Part shown: positions 35,891 to 44,442 of the stretch, piece after piece
How positions within the stretch are numbered: the first letter of the stretch is position 1
Layout: every line of letters starts with the position of its first letter
Assembly (NCBI GenBank): GCA_002375695.1
Contig: DFMO01000008.1
Location: 62,001 to 126,000, forward strand
From: Flavobacteriaceae bacterium UBA3591
Lineage (GTDB): Bacteria; Bacteroidota; Bacteroidia; Flavobacteriales; Flavobacteriaceae
Direction of reading: 5' to 3'
Length of the DNA: 64,000 bases
Made by a program: the position numbers and the translations under genes
Notes under the pieces: model-generated
What the model saw: the letters and a program-made list of their open reading frames with translations, nothing else
The model's database searches: none
Told to the model about the DNA's origin: nothing

Positions 35891-36706
35891 TTACACAGCC
35901 ACATCGTACTCGCGAAGCGCGTCATTTAACGATGTTTTTAAATCGGTACTTAATTTTCGTTTGCCAATAATTAAGGCGCAAGGTACTTGATATTCGCCTG
36001 CTGCAAACTTTTTGGTATAGCTTCCAGGAATCACTACAGAGCGAGCAGGTACAGACCCCTTAGTTTCTACGGGTGTATTGCCGGTAACGTCTATAATTTT
36101 TGTTGAAGCAGTTAGCACCACATTGGCACCCAAAACAGCTTCCTTCCCAACGTGAACGCCTTCTACCACAATACATCGCGACCCAATAAAGGCACCGTCT
36201 TCAATGATAACGGGAGCGGCTTGCAACGGCTCTAAAACACCACCAATACCTACTCCGCCACTTAAGTGTACATTTTTCCCTATTTGCGCACAACTACCTA
36301 CGGTTGCCCAAGTGTCTACCATAGTACCTTCATCCACGTATGAGCCAATATTTACATAACTAGGCATTAAAATTACACCTCCTGAAATGTAAGCTCCGTG
36401 ACGCGCAACTGCGTGAGGCACTACTCTAATACCTTTATCTTGGTACCCAGATTTTAGCGGAATTTTATCGTGATATTCAAAAATACCAACCTCAAATGTT
36501 TTCATTTTTTGAATAGGGAAGTAGAGCACAATTGCTTTTTTAACCCATTCGTTAACTTTCCATCCATTCTCTGTGGGCTCGGCACATCGCAGTTTCCCTT
36601 CGTCGCAGTAGTTTACTACTTCGCGAATGGCAACAATTGTTTCGGTATCTGTGAGGAGCGATCGGTCGTCCCAAGCTTTTTCTATAATTTTCTGTAATTC
36701 TTGCAT
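35891..36706 (-). CDS. dapD: 2,3,4,5-tetrahydropyridine-2,6-dicarboxylate N-succinyltransferase
   Basis: This is a 271-residue cytoplasmic enzyme of the succinylase branch of diaminopimelate and lysine synthesis. Seen: N-terminal domain (MQELQKIIEKAWDDRSLL), then left-handed beta-helix hexapeptide repeats (about 100-225, for example VIIEDGAFIGSRCIVVEGVHVG) and the C-terminal ALIIGKRKLSTDLK. Two ATG codons are possible, at 36721 and 36706; the second aligns with the usual start of DapD (M-Q-x-L-Q-x-I-I-E) and is used. A -7-like box is seen about 50 nt upstream. It is transcribed divergently from ruvX. Confidence 0.95.
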   Translation of the reverse strand: MQELQKIIEKAWDDRSLLTDTETIVAIREVVNYCDEGKLRCAEPTENGWKVNEWVKKAIVLYFPIQKMKTFEVGIFEYHDKIPLKSGYQDKGIRVVPHAVARHGAYISGGVILMPSYVNIGSYVDEGTMVDTWATVGSCAQIGKNVHLSGGVGIGGVLEPLQAAPVIIEDGAFIGSRCIVVEGVHVGKEAVLGANVVLTASTKIIDVTGNTPVETKGSVPARSVVIPGSYTKKFAAGEYQVPCALIIGKRKLSTDLKTSLNDALREYDVAV

Positions 36707-36867
36707 ATTCAATTTTTTCATCGATTATTGTCTTACAATTTTTAAGATTTGAACATTTCACTTAAAAATAGCACGTAAAATCTTTAATTGTAAAGGTAAT
36801 TAATCACAAATATAGGTTTCATATTTCAAATTTAGAGCGGTTTATAGTATAGTAATTGGCAAACCCG

Positions 36868-36875
36868 TACTTTTG
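36868..36875 (+). promoter_or_regulatory. Promoter -7 box of ruvX
   Basis: TACTTTTG fits TAnnTTTG and ends only 8 nt before the ruvX ATG at 36884. It predicts a leader of about 0-5 nt. No clear -33 element at the ideal spacing. Confidence 0.45.
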
Positions 36876-36883
36876 CATTCGTT

Positions 36884-37294
36884 ATGGGAAGAATTTTGGC
36901 ATTAGATTATGGCAGCAAACGTACAGGGATAGCCGTTACCGATGAATTACAGTTAATAGCATCTGGCTTAACAACAGTGCCTACGTTGAGCTTATTAGAT
37001 TTTTTATCGAAATATTTAGCCGATGAGCAAGTTGAATTAATACTCATTGGCGAGCCAAAGCAAAAGGATGGAAATCACTCTTCCATAGAGGGCGAAATTC
37101 AAAAATTTATTAAAAAATTTTCGAAGGCTTTTCCAAAATACCCTATAAAGCGCGTGGATGAACGGTATACGAGTAAAATGGCGTTTCAAACTATGATTGA
37201 TAGTGGTTTAAAAAAGAAACAGCGCCAAAACAAAGCTTTGGTCGATGAAATTAGTGCTACCATAATTCTACAAGAGTATTTATACAACAAATAG
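36884..37294 (+). CDS. ruvX: Putative pre-16S rRNA nuclease / Holliday junction resolvase-like protein YqgF
   Basis: This is a 136-residue RNase H-fold protein. Seen: RILALDYGSKRTGIAV with the first catalytic Asp, LILIGEPKQKDG with the Glu, and DERYTSKMA plus LVDEISATIILQEYL near the C-terminus with the last acidic residue. Length is typical. Known: YqgF/RuvX is implicated in 16S rRNA 5'-end maturation and possibly in junction resolution. It is first in a plus-strand run followed by def and the DUF5606 gene. Confidence 0.93.
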   Translation: MGRILALDYGSKRTGIAVTDELQLIASGLTTVPTLSLLDFLSKYLADEQVELILIGEPKQKDGNHSSIEGEIQKFIKKFSKAFPKYPIKRVDERYTSKMAFQTMIDSGLKKKQRQNKALVDEISATIILQEYLYNK

Positions 37295-37362
37295 TTTGGT
37301 AAACATTGCTTTAATTGCACCCGTAACAAATAAATTAAAAGAATAACAATAGAAAACATAGT

Positions 37363-37953
37363 ATGATTCTCCCAATTGTAGCCTACGGTGATCCTGTTTT
37401 AAGAAAGGAAACCAAAGAAATAACTAAAGATTACCCAAACCTAGATAAGGTAATTGAAAATATGTTTGAGACTATGTACGCGGCTCACGGCATTGGTTTA
37501 GCGGCGCCACAAGTAAATTTACCCATCCGTTTGTTTATAGTGGATGCAACTCCTTTTGAAGACGATGAAGATTTATCTGAAGAAGAACGAAAATTTCTAT
37601 CCACCTTTAAAAAAGTGTTTATAAATCCGCAAATTATTGAGGAGTCTGGCGACGAATGGGCTTTTAACGAAGGCTGTTTAAGCATTCCAGACGTTCGTGA
37701 AGATGTGTTTCGTCAACCCAATATTGTGATAAAGTATCAAGATGAAAATTTTAAAGAACACACAGATTCTTTTGACGGTATTGTTGCCAGAATTATTCAA
37801 CATGAATACGATCACATTGAAGGAGTTTTATTTACAGATAAACTCTCGCCGTTAAAGAAAAGGTTGATTAAAAGTAAATTAACAAATATTTCAAAAGGAA
37901 AGGTGAACATAGATTATAGAATGAAATTTCCAAACGCTAAAAAGAAACGTTAA
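37363..37953 (+). CDS. def: Peptide deformylase
   Basis: This is a 196-residue cytoplasmic metalloenzyme that removes the formyl group from nascent N-terminal methionine. Seen: all three motifs, GIGLAAPQV, EGCLSIP (metal-binding Cys) and QHEYDHIEG (HExxH). A moderately long acidic insert (DATPFEDDEDLSEEERKFLS) lies between motifs 1 and 2, as in other Bacteroidota deformylases. It lies 68 nt downstream of ruvX and is probably co-transcribed with it. Confidence 0.97.
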   Translation: MILPIVAYGDPVLRKETKEITKDYPNLDKVIENMFETMYAAHGIGLAAPQVNLPIRLFIVDATPFEDDEDLSEEERKFLSTFKKVFINPQIIEESGDEWAFNEGCLSIPDVREDVFRQPNIVIKYQDENFKEHTDSFDGIVARIIQHEYDHIEGVLFTDKLSPLKKRLIKSKLTNISKGKVNIDYRMKFPNAKKKR

Positions 37954-38018
37954 CACACTTGCGTATCTTAATCAAACCAAAGATATTTGTAACCCTTTAA
38001 ACAAATTAAAAGTAATTT

Positions 38019-38480
38019 ATGAGCTTAGAAAAAGTGCTTGCCATTTCTGGTAAACCCGGACTTTACAAATTAAAAACTCAAACCCGCGCTGGCTTTTTGG
38101 CAGAATCGCTACTGGACGGTAAAACCATCAATGTAAGTGGACGACATAACGTAAGCTTACTTTCTGAAATAGCTATTTACACCTTAACTGAAGAAGTGCC
38201 ACTTCGCGAAGTATTTAATAAAATTTCAGAAAAAGAAGGCGGTAAAGAAACCATAAGTCATAAATCTTCAAAAGAAAAATTGGAAGAATTCTTTTTTGAA
38301 GTAATGCCAGATTACGATGAAGATCGCGTTTACGCCAGCGATATTAAGAAAGTAGTGCAGTGGTATAATATGCTCATTAAAAACGGAATTACAGATTTTT
38401 CTGAAAGCACAGAAACTGTAAATTCTGAAAATGATAAAGAAGAATCTACCGAAGATACAGAGCAAACGGCTGCAAAATAA
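38019..38480 (+). CDS. DUF5606 family protein
   Basis: This is a 153-residue cytoplasmic protein of unknown function. Seen: the conserved start LEKVLAISGKPGLYKLKTQT, the KTINVSGRHNVSLLSEIAIYT strand pair, a helical middle (LREVFNKISEKEGG, KLEEFFFEVMPDYDEDRVY, DIKKVVQWYNMLIKNGI) and a disordered acidic tail rich in Glu, Ser and Thr. The family is restricted mainly to Bacteroidota and regularly follows def, as here. A good terminator lies 36 nt downstream, so this ends the ruvX-def run. Confidence 0.85.
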   Translation: MSLEKVLAISGKPGLYKLKTQTRAGFLAESLLDGKTINVSGRHNVSLLSEIAIYTLTEEVPLREVFNKISEKEGGKETISHKSSKEKLEEFFFEVMPDYDEDRVYASDIKKVVQWYNMLIKNGITDFSESTETVNSENDKEESTEDTEQTAAK

Positions 38481-38515
38481 CCTTTTTGCACAACTGTAAA
38501 TTCGTTAAATAAAAT

Positions 38516-38551
38516 ACCTCAAATCTGTTTAGATTTGGGGTTTTCTTTTTT
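38516..38551 (+). terminator. Terminator after the DUF5606 gene
   Basis: CCTCAAATCT and AGATTTGGGG form a 10-bp stem (one G-T pair) with a GTTT loop, followed by TTTTCTTTTTTT. Confidence 0.8.
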
Positions 38552-38629
38552 TAAAAGAGTTTAAAAACAGATACCTTCGTATGATTGTTTTTGTGATAAA
38601 ACGCACTTTAATTTATAAAAACACAGAAA

Positions 38630-39403
38630 ATGAAATCACGCCAAGATAAGCTTAAAGCTTTTGACCGATTGTTAACTATAATGGATGAGTTGCGCGAGCA
38701 ATGCCCCTGGGATCGCAAACAAACAATGGAGTCTTTGCGACACTTAACAATTGAAGAAACATACGAATTGGGCGATGCAATTTTAGATAATGATTTACAA
38801 GAAGTTAAAAAAGAATTGGGCGATGTTTTGCTACACATCGTTTTTTATGCTAAAATAGGTAGCGAAACGAATAGTTTTGATATTGCCGATGTGTGTAATT
38901 CTATATGCGATAAATTAGTAGCGCGTCACCCACATATTTACAGCGATGTTGAGGTTAATAATGAAGAGGATGTAAAACGCAATTGGGAAAATTTAAAACT
39001 TAAGGAAGGGAAAAAAAGCGTACTGGAAGGGGTGCCAAAATCGTTACCAGCCATGGTAAAAGCTAACAGAATTCAAGATAAAGTAGCAGGAGTAGGGTTT
39101 GATTGGGAAGAGCCGCAACAAGTTTTTGAAAAATTACAGGAAGAATTAGGCGAATTGCAACACGAAATAAACGAAAACAACACTAAAAATATTGAAGCCG
39201 AATTTGGCGACGTTTTGTTTTCAATGATAAATTACGCCCGTTTTTTAAATGTAAATCCCGAAAACGCTTTGGAGCGAACAAATAAAAAGTTTATTAATCG
39301 TTTTCAATATTTGGAAAGCAAGGCTAAAGAATTAAATAAGTCTTTAAAAGATATGACCTTAGCCGAAATGGACGTGTTTTGGAACGAGGCAAAACTGAAA
39401 TAA
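38630..39403 (+). CDS. mazG: Nucleoside triphosphate pyrophosphohydrolase MazG
   Basis: This is a 257-residue all-alpha NTP pyrophosphatase. Seen: two MazG domains, the first with CPWDRKQTMESLRHLTIEE, TYELGDAI and KELGDVLLH, the second with EELGELQHEI and EFGDVLFSMINYAR; these hold the EExxE and ExxD metal-binding acids. Length matches full-length MazG (about 260). Known: it removes non-canonical NTPs and can influence (p)ppGpp-linked stress. The gene has its own upstream gap after a terminator and is convergent with the DUF349 gene. Confidence 0.95.
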   Translation: MKSRQDKLKAFDRLLTIMDELREQCPWDRKQTMESLRHLTIEETYELGDAILDNDLQEVKKELGDVLLHIVFYAKIGSETNSFDIADVCNSICDKLVARHPHIYSDVEVNNEEDVKRNWENLKLKEGKKSVLEGVPKSLPAMVKANRIQDKVAGVGFDWEEPQQVFEKLQEELGELQHEINENNTKNIEAEFGDVLFSMINYARFLNVNPENALERTNKKFINRFQYLESKAKELNKSLKDMTLAEMDVFWNEAKLK

Positions 39404-39435
39404 CAACACTTTAAAAAGCGTTTAAAACCAAAAAA

Positions 39436-39472
39436 AAAGACGGCTCAATTACAGGCCGTCTTTCTATTTTTT
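39436..39472. terminator. Bidirectional terminator between mazG and the DUF349 gene
   Basis: AAAGACGGC and GCCGTCTTT form a 9-bp stem with a 10-nt loop, flanked by an A run on the left and a T-rich run on the right. It lies between convergent stops at 39403 and 39493. Confidence 0.8.
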
Positions 39473-39492
39473 AATTATAAAGTACTTAAAAA

Positions 39493-41547
39493 TTAATCTT
39501 CTCTTACTTGTTTAATTTTAGATAATTTGGCTTTCCAAACTTCTAATTGCTCTTTGTGACGAGCAATATTTTTATGAACTTCCTTAACCAACGGATTGTC
39601 TTTATCTACGTGGTGGAAAAAGCCTAAATTGTTTTCCAGTTGTCTAATTTCATCTTTAGTTTCATCTATCTTTTTAGAAATAAAGAAGTGTTCGTTTTGT
39701 AACTTTCTTTCGTCTTCACGATTTACAAGCGTGTTAAGTTTATTGTCAAACTTTATGAGTTCTGCTTCTTTTTTACCCAAATTTAATTTTGAAAATAAAC
39801 CGTCGAGTATTTTATTAAACTTTTGTTCAATACTGCGTTTATTGTAAGGAATACGCCCTATGTTTTTCCATTCCGAAATATGCTCTTTAATGGCTTCAAC
39901 ATCTTTTTTATGATCGCCGCTTAATTCAAAAGATTGCAGCTTTTCTAGCATTTTTTGTTTGTTTTCAAAATTTGCTAATTCTTCTTTACTGCTCTTATTC
40001 TTTTGTGCGTGTAGCCGGTCAAAATAATGATTGCAAGCTTGCTTAAATTGCTTCCAGATTTTGTCGCTATCCTTTCGCGGTACGTGCCCAATAGACTTCC
40101 AATCGCTTTGAATTTTCTTCATTAAAGGCGTAGTAGCTTCAAAGTCTTCGCTGTCTTTATTGTCTTCAGCAATTTTAATTAATTCGCGTTTCTTTTCTAA
40201 GTTGCTATACTGCTCTTTTTTCTGGTTTTTATAAAAACTGTTTTTGGTGTGGTTAAAATTACCGGTAGCATCTTTAAATGTGCGCCAAATTTCTTTATTA
40301 TTCGCTCGTGGCACCCTTCCGGTTTGAAAGAAAGTGTCTCGTAAATCTTGTACTTTTTTTATTGCGTTTTGCCAAGCTTGATGACTTGGTTTTGTTTCTT
40401 CAGTAATCTTATTGATATCGGCAATAATTTGCTTCTTTTTTTCAAGATTGTCTTTAAAAGTTTTTTCAAGTTCGGCGAGTTGTTCCTGGCGCCTGTCGTG
40501 AATTACCTTTGTTGCGGCACTAAATTTATCCCACACTTCATCGCGGTACTCTTTGGCTACTGGGCCAATGTCTTCTTTCCACATTTTGTGCAACATTTGC
40601 AACTCGCGGAAAGCTTTATTTACATCGGTTTGTTGCGCTAATTCTTCGGCACGCGTAATTAATTTAAGTTTTGCATCTAGGTTGTGTTTAAAATCTAAAT
40701 CGCGAAACTCTCTATTTAAGTGTAAGTAATCGTAAAAATTTTCAACGTGATGGTGGTAGGTATTCCACACTGTATTGTATTTGTCGCGCGGAATAGCACC
40801 CGCTACGTGCCACTTTTCTTGAATTTCTTTAAAGTGTTTGTAGGTGGTATTTATGTTTTCTTCTGCCCCTAAAAGTCCTTTTAATTCTTCAATCAACTCC
40901 CAACGTTTGTCGAGATTGGCTTGTAAATCTTTTTTAAGGTTTTTATAGTGGTTATTGCGTCTTTCTTTATAGTCAAAATACAACGAATTAAATTCTTTTT
41001 TAATAGGCGTTGTATAGTGAAAGTCTATAATATTGCCACCTTCGGCGAGAAAAGCTTCTTTTTTTTGCTCAAGTTCTTCGTTAAATTTACTGTTAAACTC
41101 AGACCGAATCTCTTCAACATCGTGCTTTAAATCTTGTATTTTCTTAGTTTTTAAAAGATTTTCTAATTCGGCTACCAATTCTTTTTTGGATAAGGCCGAA
41201 TAATCTTTTTGAGCTTTTTCTTCTTGATCGTCGTCTACTTCTTGATCTTCTGACGAGACTACCTCTTCTTCATCTTCATCTTCGTTAGCGCTCGTAGCTT
41301 TTTCATTTTCCTGAGTGGTTATAATTTGCTCGTTGGCAGTGGCTTGGGTTGTTGTTTCATCGTCAACAGCTTCTTTCTCGTCCACCATAGCTTCTTCTAC
41401 AATACTACCTTTTTCGGTGTTTTTATCACTTTCTGTAGCCTTAGCATCGTCTGCGCTATTTTCAGATAATTTTGTTGTTTCCTCTGAAGATTTTTTGTTT
41501 AAATCTTCCTTTCCGTTTTCTGCAGCTTGCAGTTTTTCGTCAGACAT
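39493..41547 (-). CDS. DUF349 repeat protein
   Basis: This is a 684-residue, highly charged, largely helical cytoplasmic protein. Seen: an acidic low-complexity N-terminus (about 1-115, rich in Glu, Asp, Thr and Lys), then several DUF349 repeats of about 70 residues marked by W-K-x-I/D-G-x-V/I-P-R (for example EKWHVAGAIPRDKYNTVW, DTFFQTGRVPRANNKEIW, SDWKSIGHVPRKDSDKIW, SEWKNIGRIPYNKRSIEQ). Known: Bacteroidota DUF349 proteins are abundant, with no firm function; coiled-coil scaffolding is plausible. The frame begins at a TTG (41556), but ATG 41547 (MSDEKLQ) is preferred. Confidence 0.88.
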   Translation of the reverse strand: MSDEKLQAAENGKEDLNKKSSEETTKLSENSADDAKATESDKNTEKGSIVEEAMVDEKEAVDDETTTQATANEQIITTQENEKATSANEDEDEEEVVSSEDQEVDDDQEEKAQKDYSALSKKELVAELENLLKTKKIQDLKHDVEEIRSEFNSKFNEELEQKKEAFLAEGGNIIDFHYTTPIKKEFNSLYFDYKERRNNHYKNLKKDLQANLDKRWELIEELKGLLGAEENINTTYKHFKEIQEKWHVAGAIPRDKYNTVWNTYHHHVENFYDYLHLNREFRDLDFKHNLDAKLKLITRAEELAQQTDVNKAFRELQMLHKMWKEDIGPVAKEYRDEVWDKFSAATKVIHDRRQEQLAELEKTFKDNLEKKKQIIADINKITEETKPSHQAWQNAIKKVQDLRDTFFQTGRVPRANNKEIWRTFKDATGNFNHTKNSFYKNQKKEQYSNLEKKRELIKIAEDNKDSEDFEATTPLMKKIQSDWKSIGHVPRKDSDKIWKQFKQACNHYFDRLHAQKNKSSKEELANFENKQKMLEKLQSFELSGDHKKDVEAIKEHISEWKNIGRIPYNKRSIEQKFNKILDGLFSKLNLGKKEAELIKFDNKLNTLVNREDERKLQNEHFFISKKIDETKDEIRQLENNLGFFHHVDKDNPLVKEVHKNIARHKEQLEVWKAKLSKIKQVRED

Positions 41548-41648
41548 TTCTTTCAATGTTTAAGTTCATATTCTTGAAGCGTCAATATACTAACTACTAC
41601 GCAATTTGCAAAGGACACTGCTGTTTTTTGAAACTTTTTATTTGAAAA

Positions 41649-42380
41649 TTAAGAATTCCAAATCTCCCAAGCTTTGTTTGCCTGAAACTCCAACATTTTT
41701 AGACCATTTTCAATTTTTGCGCCACGGGTTTTACCGTGTTTTAAAAATGTAGTTTCGGCAGGATTGTAAATTAAGTCGAATAACAAGTGATTTTCATTTA
41801 CAAATTGGTACGGAATTAAAGGACATTCCAAAGTGTTTGGGTGCGTGCCAAGGGGAGTGCAATTAACGATTAAGAAATTGTTTTCAATATCACGTTGCGT
41901 TAATTGAGAGTATTGAAGCGTGTTTTTAGTTTGTTGTCTGCTTACTAATTTATACTGAAACCCGAGATTTTTTAAAGTATAGGCAATTGCTTTTGAAGCG
42001 CCGCCTGTACCTAAAATTAAAGCAGTTTTCCTTTTAATAGGGAGGTGTGGTTCAAGCGCTTTTTTAAAGCCGTAATAATCGGTATTATAGCCTATTAATT
42101 TGTGTTTTTTAGAAATTTTAATAGTATTTACAGCGCCAATTTCGCGGGCTTCGAGGCTTAACTCGTCTAAAAAAGGAATTATCTCTTCTTTGTACGGAAT
42201 AGTAACATTAAACCCCTTTAGGTTATCTGTTTGTTGAAATAGCCGTGGAAAGGCTGCAATGGTTTGAATGTCGAAATTTTCGTATGTATGATTTAACTGC
42301 TCTTTTTCAAATTTTTCGGAAAAGTATTTTTTTGAAAATGAATACGAAATATTGCGTCCTATTAAACCAAATTTAGCCAT
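41649..42380 (-). CDS. aroE: Shikimate dehydrogenase
   Basis: This is a 243-residue cytoplasmic enzyme reducing 3-dehydroshikimate in aromatic amino-acid synthesis. Seen: substrate-binding FGLIGRNISYSFSKKYF and GFNVTIPYKEEI (catalytic Lys), NTDYYGF, the NADP-binding LILGTGGASKAIAYTL and the C-terminal NGLKMLEFQANKAWEIW. It is shorter than E. coli AroE (272), as is usual in Bacteroidota. Its start overlaps the end of the upstream DUF368 gene by 8 nt, implying coupled translation. Confidence 0.95.
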   Translation of the reverse strand: MAKFGLIGRNISYSFSKKYFSEKFEKEQLNHTYENFDIQTIAAFPRLFQQTDNLKGFNVTIPYKEEIIPFLDELSLEAREIGAVNTIKISKKHKLIGYNTDYYGFKKALEPHLPIKRKTALILGTGGASKAIAYTLKNLGFQYKLVSRQQTKNTLQYSQLTQRDIENNFLIVNCTPLGTHPNTLECPLIPYQFVNENHLLFDLIYNPAETTFLKHGKTRGAKIENGLKMLEFQANKAWEIWNS

Positions 42381-43395
42381 TTCTTGTTTTGTTGTATTTA
42401 TCGTACCAATCTAGGCTTAAAACAATTAAAACACCTATAACGATAAAAAGGATTGCCAAAAAAACTTCGAAGGTAAAATCAGACGGCCAATAGCGCGAAT
42501 AGCCTGTAATTATATCGCGGCCATTGGCATCTACTTTAATATTTCCGAAGTTATCAAAGGCATATTTTTCTTCCTTCCAAGGCCATACCACGCCTAACGA
42601 GCCTGCAATAAACCCAATAATAACGGCATAAGTAGCTTTTTTAAAACGTTTTAAAACGTAGGCTAATAAATGTGAAAGAGATACTAAGCCTACCAACGAA
42701 CCCAGTGAAAACACAGCCAAAACCTGTAAAAGTTCCATGTGTTGTGCGTTGTAAAACCAGCTAAAATCCCATTGCAAAATAGCAGTTAAAGCATCAAAAA
42801 GCGCATTTACCGAATCTACCAATAAAAGCACATAATTTCCTAAAAGTATAAGAATAAAAGAGCCAGAAAGCCCGGGTAAAGTCATTCCCGAAACACTAAT
42901 TATTCCACAGAAAAATACGAAGATTAAATTGCTATTTTCTTTTGCAGGCTCCAGAAAACTTATGGCTACCCCAGCAAGCACGCCACAAAGTAAATATGCA
43001 ATGTATTTTTTGTTCCAATCGCCAAAATCTTTAGCGATATAATAAATTGAGCCAATTATCATCCCAAAAAAAGCGCTCCAAACATAGAGTTCGTAATGGA
43101 CAATTAAATAATCTAATAATTTTGAAATACTAAAATAACTAATAACCATTCCAAGAATTAGCATTCCTAAAAATTGGCCATTTATATAGCGGTAAAAACT
43201 TTGCAACCTACCGTTGATAAGAAGTTTAAACGCTTTTTTATTTACTTTTTGTAATGAATAGATAAACTCTTCGTAAAATCCTGCGACAAAGGCAACCACA
43301 CCACCAGAAACGCCGGGGACTTTATTAGCCGCTCCCATTCCTAGTCCTTTGAGAACAAGCCAGATTTTATCTGATAAGGAACGATTTTCGTACAT
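42373..43395 (-). CDS. DUF368 polytopic membrane protein (PopT-like), second copy
   Basis: This is a 340-residue inner-membrane protein with about eight hydrophobic segments. Seen: the family hallmark near the N-terminus, LKGLGMGAANKVPGVSGGVVAFVAGFYEEF, and a second related re-entrant-like segment SGMTLPGLSGSFILILLGNYVLL. Known: DUF368 proteins (PopT) were identified with DedA proteins as undecaprenyl-phosphate translocases that recycle the lipid carrier for wall and envelope glycans. It lies 33 nt downstream of a paralogue with the same architecture and overlaps aroE by 8 nt. NKVPGVSGGV here replaces the paralogue's DVVPGVSGGT. Assignment to the family is firm; the substrate is inferred. Confidence 0.9.
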   Translation of the reverse strand: MYENRSLSDKIWLVLKGLGMGAANKVPGVSGGVVAFVAGFYEEFIYSLQKVNKKAFKLLINGRLQSFYRYINGQFLGMLILGMVISYFSISKLLDYLIVHYELYVWSAFFGMIIGSIYYIAKDFGDWNKKYIAYLLCGVLAGVAISFLEPAKENSNLIFVFFCGIISVSGMTLPGLSGSFILILLGNYVLLLVDSVNALFDALTAILQWDFSWFYNAQHMELLQVLAVFSLGSLVGLVSLSHLLAYVLKRFKKATYAVIIGFIAGSLGVVWPWKEEKYAFDNFGNIKVDANGRDIITGYSRYWPSDFTFEVFLAILFIVIGVLIVLSLDWYDKYNKTRNG

Positions 43396-43428
43396 GCTTA
43401 ATTTATCATTAACATTTTACACCTAAAA

Positions 43429-44406
43429 TTACGTGTTTCCTTTGTTTTTGCTTACCGCTAATTTTTCTAATAAGAAAATAGCTAAAAACCCAATTATAGC
43501 AAATACAATTGCAAACAATACTTGCGGATTGCCGTCAAAATTTTGAGGTAGCACACTTCTTTCAATAAAAGGCACTTGGTCGCCAGAATGGCTTAATCTA
43601 TACTGAATTACTTCTTTCCAAGGCCAAATTTTATTTAGGGCACCTATCATAAACCCTGTAAGTACGCCAAGAATTAAATTTTTATGATGCTTAAACATCC
43701 AATTTAAGGCTTTTGAAAAAACTTTTAATCCCACCACAGCTCCTGCAGTAAATATTAACAGTTTTCCTAAAGCATCGATAAATAAGCCGCTGTCTAATTT
43801 TGTTATGCCTTCGCCAAACTGAGTTACTATGCCAATTACCGTTGTATATGCTCCTAAAAGTAAAAGGATAAATGCACCCGAGATACCGGGCAAAATCATA
43901 GCTATAATTGCTATAAAGCCTGCAAAGAATAAAAACCAAGTACTGTCTTGATTAGCCACCGGATTGGCAATTGTAATAAAATATGAAATAATAGTAGCAA
44001 CGGCTATTACCACATAAACAGCCAAACGCCAGTTAGTAATTTGTTTTCCTACATAAATAATACTTGCAATAATTAACCCGAAGAAAAACGACCATACCAT
44101 TATTGGGTATACGTCTAATAGCCAAGTAATAAGTTTTGCCAGCGAAATTATACTAATAAAAACACCCGAGAATAAAGCGAGTAAAAAACCTAAATTATAG
44201 TGCGCCCATGCCTTTAAAAACCCATCTTTTTTCCAAACTTTAAAAAAGCCAAAATCTATTTTATGAATTGTCTCAATTAGCTCTTCGTATATTCCAGAAA
44301 TAAAGGCAATAGTACCACCAGAAACGCCTGGTACCACATCGGCAACACCCATTGCCAGTCCTTTAAGGGTAACAATTAAATATTGTAGAAAATTTCTTTG
44401 AGGCAT
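43429..44406 (-). CDS. DUF368 polytopic membrane protein (PopT-like), first copy
   Basis: This is a 325-residue inner-membrane protein. Seen: LKGLAMGVADVVPGVSGGTIAFISGIYEEL near the N-terminus and a matching inverted-repeat segment AMILPGISGAFILLLLGAYT, with about eight hydrophobic helices. This copy fits the family consensus (DVVPGVSGGT) better than its downstream paralogue. Known: PopT-type undecaprenyl-phosphate flippases act at the cytoplasmic membrane and can matter under alkaline or high-sodium conditions. The frame opens at a TTG (44421), but ATG 44406 (MPQRNFLQYL) is preferred. It follows the TPR gene by 36 nt and precedes the second copy by 33 nt, so these genes and aroE look like one operon. 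Confidence 0.9.
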   Translation of the reverse strand: MPQRNFLQYLIVTLKGLAMGVADVVPGVSGGTIAFISGIYEELIETIHKIDFGFFKVWKKDGFLKAWAHYNLGFLLALFSGVFISIISLAKLITWLLDVYPIMVWSFFFGLIIASIIYVGKQITNWRLAVYVVIAVATIISYFITIANPVANQDSTWFLFFAGFIAIIAMILPGISGAFILLLLGAYTTVIGIVTQFGEGITKLDSGLFIDALGKLLIFTAGAVVGLKVFSKALNWMFKHHKNLILGVLTGFMIGALNKIWPWKEVIQYRLSHSGDQVPFIERSVLPQNFDGNPQVLFAIVFAIIGFLAIFLLEKLAVSKNKGNT

Positions 44407-44442
44407 AAGTTTATTTTTCAAATAGCCCCAAAAATACGCAAA

